Assembly (NCBI GenBank): GCA_031268065.1
Contig: JAIRXX010000047.1
Location: 1 to 5,105 of the forward strand
Length of the DNA: 5,105 nucleotides
Direction: 5' to 3'
Source of the DNA: Propionibacteriaceae bacterium
Lineage (GTDB): Bacteria; Actinomycetota; Actinomycetes; Propionibacteriales; Propionibacteriaceae
Shown: in pieces, positions 1-5,052 of the stretch
Layout of the letters: each line of letters starts with the position of its first letter
Numbering within the stretch: the stretch's first letter is position 1
Program-made: the position numbers and the translations under genes
The notes under the pieces: generated by a model
Told to the model about the DNA's origin: nothing
Databases searched by the model: none
What the model saw: only the letters and a program-made list of their open reading frames with translations

Positions 1-1
1 C

Positions 2-703
2 GGGGAATTCCCGAGTTGGACGGTGTACGTGCAGATCATGGGCTACCAAGACGCCAAGGAATACCGCTTCAACCCCTTCGACCTGACGAAGGTGTGGCCG
101 TTCCAGGATTATCCTAGGGTGTTGCTGGGACGGTTCACACTCAACCGCAACCCGGAGAATTACTTCGCCCAGATCGAACAGGCGGCTTTCGCGCCCAGCA
201 ACCTGGTGCCGGGCACCGGAATCTCCCCGGACAAGATGCTGCTGGCGCGGATGTTCGCCTACGCCGACGCGCATCGTTACCGGGTGGGCAGCAATTTCGC
301 CGAATTGCCGGTCAACGCCCCGCAATCGCCGGTTAATTCCTACACCCGCGACGGCGCGTCCCGGCACACCGTACATCCCGCAGCTGCCCCGGTCTACGCC
401 CCGAATTCGTTTGGCGGGCCGGTGGCCGATCCAGCGTTGGCCAGCGAGTCACGCGGCTGGGAATCCGATGGTGAAATGGTCCGGGCAGCGGTGAGCTTGC
501 ACGCCGAAGACAGTGATTTCGGCCAGGCCAGCGCACTGGTGCGCGAGGTGTTCAGCGCCGAGCAGCGCGAGCGGCTGGTGCAGACCTTGACCGGGCAGTA
601 CCAGGGGTTGAGCGTTGACGCCATCAAGGAAAGGTTCTTCTGGTACTGGGAGAATATCGACCCTGAGATAGCCGAAAGAGTGCGCAGGGCAGCTGGAGTG
701 TAA
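2..703 (+). CDS. katA: Monofunctional haem catalase, 3' part only (5' end outside the window)
   Basis: Catalase breaks hydrogen peroxide into water and oxygen in the cytoplasm. The frame is open from base 2, so the gene enters from the left; 233 residues are visible of a family length near 480-500. Family blocks appear in order: GEFPSWTVYVQ, RFNPFDLTKVWP, LNRNPENYFAQIEQAAF, PSNLVPGTGISPDKML, then the haem-ligand signature RMFAYADAH, whose tyrosine (codon 260-262) is the proximal iron ligand. HRYRVG and the VN..NSYTRDG block follow. The last ~65 residues form the helical catalase-related tail (EQRERLVQ to IDPEIAERV) and end without an added flavodoxin-like domain, which fits the small-subunit type. 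The symbol katA is the usual name for this clade; orthology was not tested. A strong stem-loop 11 bp after the TAA closes the unit, so it is probably transcribed apart from the next genes. No frameshift or missing key residue is visible. Confidence 0.96.
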   Translation, partial: GEFPSWTVYVQIMGYQDAKEYRFNPFDLTKVWPFQDYPRVLLGRFTLNRNPENYFAQIEQAAFAPSNLVPGTGISPDKMLLARMFAYADAHRYRVGSNFAELPVNAPQSPVNSYTRDGASRHTVHPAAAPVYAPNSFGGPVADPALASESRGWESDGEMVRAAVSLHAEDSDFGQASALVREVFSAEQRERLVQTLTGQYQGLSVDAIKERFFWYWENIDPEIAERVRRAAGV

Positions 704-714
704 CTGGCTGGTTT

Positions 715-760
715 GGCGGGGGCCGGTGAGCAGGACGCGCTCACCGGCCCTCGCCGTTTC
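715..760 (+). terminator. Intrinsic terminator of the catalase gene
   Basis: A perfect 12-bp stem (GGGCCGGTGAGC at 720-731 with GCTCACCGGCCC at 739-750) encloses a 7-base loop. Through one G-U pair (719/751) it extends to 17 bp, 715-755. GTTTC follows, a short T tract as is common in high-GC genomes. It begins 11 bp after the catalase stop codon. Because the stem is symmetrical it could also work weakly on the other strand, but no minus-strand gene faces it. Confidence 0.85.
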
Positions 761-863
761 CAACCCCAAACTCCCCCAGCGCCGCCGCCTGCCGCCTTGG
801 CTGCCCAATCGCGGACCGGTGATCCGCCGTTTGCCCGCAATGCGCCTGCGCAGACCCCGAAGT
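761..863. other. Non-coding spacer between the catalase terminator and the next promoter
   Basis: No supported gene lies here. The stretch is C-rich. It holds a weak 5-bp stem (GCGGA 811-815 with TCCGC 823-827) followed by CGTTTG, and a small dyad TGCGC-CT-GCGCA at 841-852, about 12 bp upstream of the -35 box of the next promoter. The dyad could be a protein-binding site, but at this length and GC content chance is a fair explanation. Confidence 0.5.
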
Positions 864-892
864 TTGACTTGCCTCTATCAGTTGGCTAGTCT
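864..892 (+). promoter_or_regulatory. Sigma70-type promoter for the amidohydrolase/transferase operon
   Basis: TTGACT at 864-869 matches the -35 consensus in five of six positions. After a 17-bp spacer comes TAGTCT at 887-892, which fits the TANNNT -10 pattern. Transcription would begin near 899. This is the best promoter-like sequence in the window and stands in an AT-richer patch of an otherwise GC-rich region. It would give a leader RNA of about 240 nt before the amidohydrolase start, carrying the mini-ORF and stem-loops annotated below. A weaker -10-like box (TAGATT, 1093-1098) lies closer to the gene but has no recognisable -35. Confidence 0.7.
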
Positions 893-907
893 CTTTCCAG
901 TTATCGA

Positions 908-929
908 ATACATGCGTATACGTTAGTAT
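908..929. promoter_or_regulatory. Operator-like interrupted palindrome just after the predicted transcription start
   Basis: The perfect 8-bp palindrome CGTATACG (915-922) is flanked by ATAC (908-911) and GTAT (926-929), which are inverted copies of each other about the same centre (918.5). The bases between them do not pair. Two half-sites plus a palindromic core about 10-30 bp after the predicted start site is where a dimeric repressor (for example of TetR, GntR or MarR type) would bind. No regulator gene is in the window, so the binder is unknown. Confidence 0.4.
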
Positions 930-954
930 CGCCCGTTTGGCTGAGGAGAATGTG

Positions 955-1026
955 ATGCGAGGCGGAAATGTCCGGCGCTCTCTGTCAGCGGCGAGCGCCC
1001 TGGCTCGCCGCTGTTGTCGCAGCTGA
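955..1026 (+). CDS. Possible 23-residue leader peptide with tandem cysteine codons
   Basis: An ATG at 955 follows TGAGGAGA (942-949), the best Shine-Dalgarno in the window, with six bases between GGAG and the ATG. The 23-residue product begins MRGGNVRRSL and ends LARRCCRS; six residues are arginine and the two cysteines are adjacent (TGT TGT, 1012-1017), three codons before the TGA stop. It is too basic and short to be an obvious enzyme or membrane peptide. Position (between a good promoter and an operon), length, strong ribosome site and overlap with a stem-loop fit a regulatory leader peptide. Actinobacteria are known to have short cysteine-containing leader ORFs upstream of sulfur-related genes; the ASALxRR stretch loosely recalls some of these, but that resemblance is from memory. 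A competing reading is a 68-codon ORF from ATG 968 that overlaps the next gene; its composition looks non-coding. Confidence 0.45.
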   Translation: MRGGNVRRSLSAASALARRCCRS

Positions 1027-1052
1027 CCCATCCGGCCAACTAGCCGGTCAGC
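984..1052 (+). promoter_or_regulatory. Leader RNA with two stem-loops and competing pairings, attenuator-like
   Basis: Stem-loop 1 is perfect: CAGCGGCGAGC (986-996) with GCTCGCCGCTG (1003-1013), loop of six. It lies inside the mini-ORF, and its 3' foot overlaps the first TGT codon. Stem-loop 2 pairs GCTGACC (1022-1028) with GGTCAGC (1046-1052), and its 5' arm contains the TGA stop. A local alternative is CCGGC (1032-1036) with GCCGG (1043-1047). GTCAGC at 984-989 repeats the 3' arm of stem-loop 2 and can pair with the same GCTGAC (1022-1027), and CGAGCG (992-997) can pair with CGCTCG (1053-1058). So the sequence allows mutually exclusive folds that a translating or stalled ribosome would shift. 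No long U tract follows either stem, so control, if real, may be Rho-dependent or translational. Confidence 0.45.
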
Positions 1053-1139
1053 CGCTCGGATTCCGCGCACACCGTACCGCTGGCCAGACGTTTAGATTGT
1101 GTCCGCCAGCCATCCACCCCCATCCAACTCAGGTGCAGC

Positions 1140-2495
1140 ATGTCCCAAGCCATTGCGGCAAGCAGGGCGATTGACACCACTTCGCCGCCCGCGGGCCCCC
1201 GGCTGTTGACAGCCGACAGAATTTTCACCGGAGACGATGCCTCGGTGATCACCCAGGGCGCAGTCGCCATTTCCGACGGCCAGATCGCCTGGGCGGGCAA
1301 GCTGGCAGACTTGCCGGTGATCCACGCCGGTCTGCCCCGCACCGAATACGGCGATGCGACCATCCTGCCCGGACTGGTCGAGACCCACGCCCATCTCGAC
1401 GCTTACAGCCGCGCCGCGCAGCCGGACGTGCCCGATCCCGAACGGCACTCCCCCGGTTGGGAAACGCTGTCCAGCGTAAAAATCGCCAGGCAATTGGCCT
1501 CGCTCGGCGTCACCACAGTCCAATCGCTCGGCGCCAGGGATTACACCGACGTGGCGCTGCGCGAGGCGGTCAACCTGGGGCTGGTGGACGGCCCCCGCAT
1601 CGTCGCAGCTGGGCCGCCGATCACTTTCACCGGCGGCCATGACTGGGTGGACGGCAGCGAAATCGACTCCATCGCCGACATCCTCCACCATGTCCGCGAG
1701 CACCACAAGGCTGGAACGGATGCGATCAAGGTGATGGCCACCGGCGGATTCATGTCCCACAGCACCGCACCTTGGAACGCCCAATTCAGCACCGACCAGT
1801 TGCGGGCGCTCATTGGGGACGCCCATCGGCTCGGCAAGCATGTCGCCGCCCACGCCCACGGCAGTGAAGGCATCCGCCGCGCGGTGGACGCCGGCATCGA
1901 CTACATCGCCCATGCCACCTTCATCGACCCAGATGGACAGACCCGCTTCGACCCGGAATTGGCCGACGAGATTGCCGAACGCGGCATCTTTGTGGATGGT
2001 TGCGCCCCGCCGTCATTCCCGCCGGTGGCTGGCGAAACCACCACTCCGAGGGCCTACGAGCTGTATCAGCACGGCGTGCGCATCGTTGCCGGACATGACA
2101 TCGGGGCAGTTTATCCGGCCAGCGCGTACAGTTTTGGCCTGAAACAACTCGAAGCCTCCGGCCTGCCCCGAGCCGAGGTGCTGATCGCCGCCACTTCGCG
2201 CGGCGCGGCAGCCGTCGGCTTGGCTGGGGTGACCGGCGTCGTCGGCGCCGGATACGCCGCTGATCTAGTGGTAGTCGAGGGCGATCCGCTGGCCAGCCTC
2301 GACGCGCTGGACCAGATCAAGGAAGTCATCATCTTTGGCCGCAGTTTCAGCCGCGAGCATGTCCCGCCGTTCGACCCTGGCGTTCGCCTGGCGGCAGGCA
2401 CGCAGACCAGGCAAAGCCCACAAGACGCCCGCCAGGAATGGATCAGGCGAAAGGAAAGGGCGAAAGCCCATCCGCTGCCGAGAATCACCGCATAA
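1140..2495 (+). CDS. Metal-dependent amidohydrolase, prolidase/imidazolonepropionase-like
   Basis: This 451-residue protein belongs to the amidohydrolase superfamily, cytoplasmic metal enzymes that hydrolyse C-N bonds. The expected metal ligands are all present: HAHLD (His83, His85), the lysine usually carboxylated to bridge two metals (Lys197 in DAIKVMATGG), His238 in VAAHAHG, His258 in YIAHATF and the catalytic Asp320 in AGHDIG. GVTTVQSLG and GPRIVAAGPPITFTGGHDW are typical of the group with Xaa-Pro dipeptidases and imidazolonepropionase relatives. The N-terminal ~75 and C-terminal residues (ADLVVVEGDPL) form the small beta-sandwich domain. The substrate cannot be told from sequence; a dipeptide or a cyclic or acylated amide is likely for the group. 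AGGTG (1131-1135) is the ribosome site for this ATG, rather close at four bases. No hut genes lie nearby, so histidine breakdown is not suggested. The transferase-like gene follows after 28 bp, probably in one operon. The last ~40 residues are basic and look disordered. Confidence 0.9.
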   Translation: MSQAIAASRAIDTTSPPAGPRLLTADRIFTGDDASVITQGAVAISDGQIAWAGKLADLPVIHAGLPRTEYGDATILPGLVETHAHLDAYSRAAQPDVPDPERHSPGWETLSSVKIARQLASLGVTTVQSLGARDYTDVALREAVNLGLVDGPRIVAAGPPITFTGGHDWVDGSEIDSIADILHHVREHHKAGTDAIKVMATGGFMSHSTAPWNAQFSTDQLRALIGDAHRLGKHVAAHAHGSEGIRRAVDAGIDYIAHATFIDPDGQTRFDPELADEIAERGIFVDGCAPPSFPPVAGETTTPRAYELYQHGVRIVAGHDIGAVYPASAYSFGLKQLEASGLPRAEVLIAATSRGAAAVGLAGVTGVVGAGYAADLVVVEGDPLASLDALDQIKEVIIFGRSFSREHVPPFDPGVRLAAGTQTRQSPQDARQEWIRRKERAKAHPLPRITA

Positions 2496-2523
2496 CGAAA
2501 ACAACTATTGCAGAGGAACGCAC

Positions 2524-3618
2524 ATGGCAATATTGACCGCCGAGCAGGAAACCGACCTCAGGCACAAGCCAAAATCAACACCCCAAGCAGCCTTTCCCGA
2601 AACCACGGTGGAGCAGACCGCTGACGGCGCCTTCCGGCGGCAGCGCAATTGGTTCACCGCCCATTTCGGCGGGCCTGGCTCGAAATTTCCAGCAGAGCCG
2701 GGGCGCTATGTGCTGGCTGGCTCAACTGGCTGCGGCTGGAATAGGCGCCAGCAGATTGTGCTCAGGTTGCTCGGGCTGACCGAGGCGGTCCCGTTCGCGC
2801 TGCTGACCGGGCGCGACGAGAACGGCTGGGTGATCGCAGAGCACGGCAATACGCTCAAGCGCGATTTCGGCACCGACCGGTTGAACGATTTCTACCGGCG
2901 CACCGATCCCAGTTTTCAGGGCCGGGGCACTTCACCCACGGTGATCGACACCAAGACCGGCCTGGTGGTGACCAATAACTACCATCTGCTCAGTTACGAG
3001 TGGGAGACCGTCTGGAAGCCCTACCACAAGCAGGGCGCACCCGATTTGTACCCCGAGGAATTGCGCAAAGAGATCGACCTGCTCAACCAGCAGATCTTCG
3101 ACGATGTGAACAACGGCACCTACAAGCAGATTTTCGCCACCAATATCGAGGCGGCACGCGCCGCCAAAGCGGTATTCGAGGCGCGGCTGACCGATTACGA
3201 TTTCCGGTTGGCGTCGCGGCGCTATCTCTTCGGGCCTAAGATCACCGATTCCGACGTCCGGCTATTCCAAACGTTGTCCAGCTATGAACGCGGCTACCGG
3301 GTTGGCATCGCCAAGCTCTTCGGTGAGCAAGACACCGTCCATCTAAGTGACTATCCCAATCTCTGGGCCTATGCCCGCGACCTCTTCGCCCAAGATTTCG
3401 CCGACGAGCGGGAGCAGTACTTCCTCGGACTGCTGCCCGGACCATCCGGGGAGTACGCCGAGAGCAGGCCGCAAGCAGCGGAAACCGCACCGTTGATCAG
3501 CGGCGCCGAAGCGCTGGCGCAGTGGCAAGAGCCACATGGCAGGGAGCAGCTGGGCGGATCGCCGTATTACTCCGGACCAGGCGGCGGCGGCTCCTTCGAA
3601 AGGTGGACTTTCGCATAA
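2524..3618 (+). CDS. Xi-class glutathione S-transferase-like protein (glutathionyl-hydroquinone reductase family, divergent)
   Basis: The 364-residue product resembles the YqjG/ECM4 family, which uses a cysteine to remove a thiol from quinone or other adducts. The ATG at 2524 is chosen because AGAGGAA (2512-2518) sits just upstream; the frame stays open further 5' but only over the end of the previous gene. Residues ~40-150 are the thioredoxin-like domain: FPAEPGRYVL, then Cys70 in CGWN where the family has CPWA, a likely cis-proline at 138, and VVTNNYHLL where glutathione users have a Glu-Ser pair (NES). Residues ~172-300 are the helical domain: APDLYPEELRKEID, VNNGTYKQIFA, RYLFG, ITDSDVRLFQTL, DYPNLWAYARDLF. 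The usual HFKCN block is not recognisable. A tail of about 55 residues ends in a glycine-rich stretch. Cys70 is the only cysteine. The changes suggest a thiol other than glutathione, perhaps mycothiol, or another activity; this is inference. Tandem stem-loops follow. Confidence 0.85.
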   Translation: MAILTAEQETDLRHKPKSTPQAAFPETTVEQTADGAFRRQRNWFTAHFGGPGSKFPAEPGRYVLAGSTGCGWNRRQQIVLRLLGLTEAVPFALLTGRDENGWVIAEHGNTLKRDFGTDRLNDFYRRTDPSFQGRGTSPTVIDTKTGLVVTNNYHLLSYEWETVWKPYHKQGAPDLYPEELRKEIDLLNQQIFDDVNNGTYKQIFATNIEAARAAKAVFEARLTDYDFRLASRRYLFGPKITDSDVRLFQTLSSYERGYRVGIAKLFGEQDTVHLSDYPNLWAYARDLFAQDFADEREQYFLGLLPGPSGEYAESRPQAAETAPLISGAEALAQWQEPHGREQLGGSPYYSGPGGGGSFERWTFA

Positions 3619-3622
3619 ATCC

Positions 3623-3654
3623 CTGCCGCCTCGGGCGTACCTGCGAGGCGGCAG
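3623..3654 (+). terminator. First stem-loop after the transferase-like gene
   Basis: CTGCCGCCTCG (3623-3633) pairs perfectly with CGAGGCGGCAG (3644-3654) over 11 bp with a 10-base loop. It starts five bases after the TAA stop. GCGTGG follows instead of a T tract, so it may be a U-less terminator or an RNA 3'-end stabiliser working with the second stem-loop. Confidence 0.6.
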
Positions 3655-3655
3655 C

Positions 3656-3693
3656 GTGGGAGCCGACAGGCGGCAAACTCGGCTCCCACCTTT
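3656..3693 (+). terminator. Second stem-loop, ending directly before tRNA-Cys
   Basis: GTGGGAGCCGA (3656-3666) pairs perfectly with TCGGCTCCCAC (3679-3689) over 11 bp with a 12-base loop, followed by CTTT. It is the more terminator-like of the pair, and it leaves only four bases before the mature tRNA 5' end. Any tRNA promoter must therefore overlap the stem-loops or the end of the transferase gene, or the tRNA is cut from a read-through transcript. Confidence 0.65.
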
Positions 3694-3764
3694 GGCGGAG
3701 TGGCCGAGTGGTTAGGCACCGGATTGCAAATCCGTTAACGCCGGTTCAATTCCGGTCTCCGCCT
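3694..3764 (+). tRNA. tRNA-Cys (anticodon GCA)
   Basis: The sequence folds as a standard 71-nt cloverleaf. The acceptor stem GGCGGAG/CTCCGCC (3694-3700 with 3757-3763) is perfect. The D arm begins GCCG with the loop AGTGGTTA. The anticodon loop TTGCAAA places GCA at 3726-3728. The variable loop is TAAC. The T arm is GCCGG-TTCAATT-CCGGT, with one G-U pair. The discriminator base is T (3764), the usual identity base of tRNA-Cys. CCA is not encoded (CGT follows) and would be added after transcription. The top pair of the anticodon stem (C27 with T43) is a mismatch; the other four pair. No integrase or repeat of the tRNA 3' end was seen, so it is not evidently an attachment site. It lies between two protein-coding units on the same strand. 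Confidence 0.97.
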
Positions 3765-3806
3765 CGTTTCGGCATTTCAGCAAATCGCGGCATCCCAATA
3801 GCGGGC

Positions 3807-3812
3807 TAAGCT
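3807..3812 (+). promoter_or_regulatory. Candidate -10 box for a leaderless esterase transcript
   Basis: TAAGCT fits TANNNT, and six bases separate it from the GTG at 3819, so transcription would begin on the start codon itself. This is the leaderless arrangement frequent in Actinobacteria, and it explains the lack of any Shine-Dalgarno. No clear -35 box is visible, so the call is tentative; read-through from tRNA-Cys is the alternative. Confidence 0.4.
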
Positions 3813-3818
3813 GTCGGC

Positions 3819-4823
3819 GTGTTGCGGAGATTGCTTGCCGGGAGTGTCGGCGCGTTCTGGACGGTCTTGGACTCGTTCGCCGGAAAGCCTGCTGCGGCGC
3901 TTGACGGCGTGGAGACACTGAGCGATATCGCCTACCTGCCCGATGATGCAGGTTGCCAATCGGCAGCGGTCCGACGTCAGCCCAAGACACCGCAGACCGG
4001 TCGCGGTCGTTTCGGGCGCTCAAATTGCCATCTGCTGGATGTCCATCGCCCGCGTTGCGCCGCTGGGCCGCTTCCAGTCATCGTCACGATTCATGGCGGC
4101 GGGCTGTTCTACGGGGACAAAGCCCAAGACACCGCGTTCTGCCAACAATTCGCGTCTCGCGGATTCACAGTGTTCAACTTGAATTACCGGTTGGTGCCCC
4201 AGCATTCCATTGCGGACCAATTCCAGGACATCATCGCGGCGCTCAACTGGATACAGGCAAACGCCGCCGCGCACTGCGGTGACCCAACGCGGCTGATGCT
4301 GCTCGGTGAATCTGCGGGCGGACTGCTGGCGACTTCCATTGCGCTCGCCCTCAACGACCCAGCTTTCTCCAACCGCATTGGCGTCCGCTTCGCCAACAGC
4401 AGCCCTTCCGCTCCGGAATCGCCCGCGCCAGCGCCGAAAGTAGCCGCCTTGGGACTGGTCAGCCCCATGCTGCGACTGGACGAACCCAGCTACGTCGGCC
4501 TCGCGCTGCGGACGATCTGCTTCGGCAATACCCCTGCGGAAAAAAGCCTGAAGCAGGCGCTTTTGCTGGCGAACCTGCCCAACTTATCCGCGCTGCCGCC
4601 AGTCTTCTGCGTCTCCAGCGAACAGGATTGGCTGCGCAAGATGAGCCAGGCATTCACAGCCAGGCTCCGCGCAGACAAAGCAGAGCACACCTTCAGATTC
4701 TTCGAGAAACACACCGGCTATCGGTTAGACCACATCTTCCCCGTTTTCCACCCCGAATATCCGCAGAGCCAGCAAGCCTTCACCGAATTATCCGCCTTCT
4801 TCAAAAGCCACGCTCCGAGCTAA
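3819..4823 (+). CDS. Alpha/beta-hydrolase esterase (hormone-sensitive-lipase / BD-FAE-like)
   Basis: This 334-residue protein is a serine hydrolase that probably cleaves small carboxylic esters. The oxyanion-hole motif HGGG is at residues 92-95 in PVIVTIHGGGLFYGDK, and the nucleophile Ser165 lies in GESAGG. Asp270 (SSEQDWL) and His305 (RLDHIF) complete the triad. FNLNYRLVPQHSIADQFQDIIAALNWI is a typical family stretch. The GTG start is preferred because an in-frame stop at 3807 leaves no room upstream and the protein then begins MLRRLLAG; a TTG immediately after is possible. No ribosome site is seen, and a TANNNT box suggests a leaderless mRNA. The N-terminus is not a clear signal peptide (no hydrophobic core of usual length), so a cytoplasmic place is likely. 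Between DIAYLPD and HLLDVHRP lies a basic stretch of about 25 residues (44-68) that looks like an insertion relative to relatives. Its natural substrate cannot be inferred from the neighbours. Confidence 0.9.
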   Translation: MLRRLLAGSVGAFWTVLDSFAGKPAAALDGVETLSDIAYLPDDAGCQSAAVRRQPKTPQTGRGRFGRSNCHLLDVHRPRCAAGPLPVIVTIHGGGLFYGDKAQDTAFCQQFASRGFTVFNLNYRLVPQHSIADQFQDIIAALNWIQANAAAHCGDPTRLMLLGESAGGLLATSIALALNDPAFSNRIGVRFANSSPSAPESPAPAPKVAALGLVSPMLRLDEPSYVGLALRTICFGNTPAEKSLKQALLLANLPNLSALPPVFCVSSEQDWLRKMSQAFTARLRADKAEHTFRFFEKHTGYRLDHIFPVFHPEYPQSQQAFTELSAFFKSHAPS

Positions 4824-5016
4824 CCGCTCCCCCTCTCGCCAGTAGCAACTTAAACGGCTCGCAGAGATGTGTCGCACACCTGAAGCCGGGTGACCACCTG
4901 GCAGTGTTCAACAGCATCCGCACATGGAATTCCCGTGCAGAGTGAGTGGACAGCTTTCCTTTGCTGTACCTAAGCCGTCGTGCCGAAAGGGCGTGCGGCG
5001 AGTAGCGCTAGCATCG
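4824..5016. other. Intergenic region after the esterase gene
   Basis: No convincing gene is seen on either strand. The region contains an imperfect palindrome GCCGGGTGACCACCTGGC (4885-4902, 14 of 18 positions symmetric), which could be a regulator site, and a weak stem ACAGC/GCTGT (4950-4954 with 4963-4967). No classic terminator with a T tract follows the esterase stop codon; the stem-loop at 4974-4999 is the nearest candidate. Confidence 0.5.
4974..4999 (+). terminator. Stem-loop that may end the esterase transcript
   Basis: GCCGTCGTGCC (4974-4984) pairs with GGCGTGCGGC (4990-4999) around a GAAAG loop, giving 10 pairs with one bulged T and two G-U pairs. GAGTAGCG follows, so there is no T tract. 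It could be a U-less terminator about 150 bp after the esterase stop, or a structured 3' element. Confidence 0.35.
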
Positions 5017-5046
5017 TTGGGAACTGTCTGACCCAGGAGACATACT
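5017..5046 (+). promoter_or_regulatory. Candidate promoter at the right edge
   Basis: TTGGGA (5017-5022, four of six to the -35 consensus) and CATACT (5041-5046, four of six to TATAAT) are separated by 18 bp. Counting seven bases from the end of the -10 box puts the start of transcription exactly on the ATG at 5053. The match is moderate, and an alternative -10 (TACTGT, 5043-5048) overlaps it. Confidence 0.4.
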
Positions 5047-5052
5047 GTTCTC

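Noticed and set aside
3..12. GGGAATTCCC palindrome at the left edge
   Set aside because: It lies inside conserved catalase codons (GEFP), so protein coding explains it.
394..840. 148-codon minus-strand ORF over the catalase end and terminator
   Set aside because: It crosses a strong terminator stem and overlaps conserved catalase sequence; the product has low-complexity ends and no recognisable domain.
968..1174. 68-codon + strand ORF overlapping the amidohydrolase start
   Set aside because: It has a possible GAGGCGG upstream, but the product has no recognisable pattern and its end simply reads the neighbour gene out of frame; the ATG at 955 has a better ribosome site.
1092..1913. 273-codon minus-strand ORF opposite the amidohydrolase gene
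   Set aside because: It is the antisense shadow of a gene with complete metal-ligand motifs; its product is Gly/Val/Asp-rich with no family likeness and no ribosome site.
2335..2523. Longer N-terminus for the transferase-like protein
   Set aside because: The extra 63 residues overlap the end of the amidohydrolase in another frame, while ATG 2524 has a well-spaced AGAGGAA.
3740..3790. tRNA-Cys 3' end as an integration site
   Set aside because: No integrase, no direct repeat of the tRNA 3' end and no mobile-element genes are present in the window.
3522..3809. 95-codon ORF running through the stem-loops and the tRNA
   Set aside because: It overlaps a certain tRNA gene and the conserved end of the transferase gene; this is chance openness in GC-rich DNA.
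4628..4945. 105-codon + strand ORF covering the esterase end and the spacer
   Set aside because: Most of it is an out-of-frame reading of the esterase catalytic Asp/His region, and the part in the spacer has no supporting signal.
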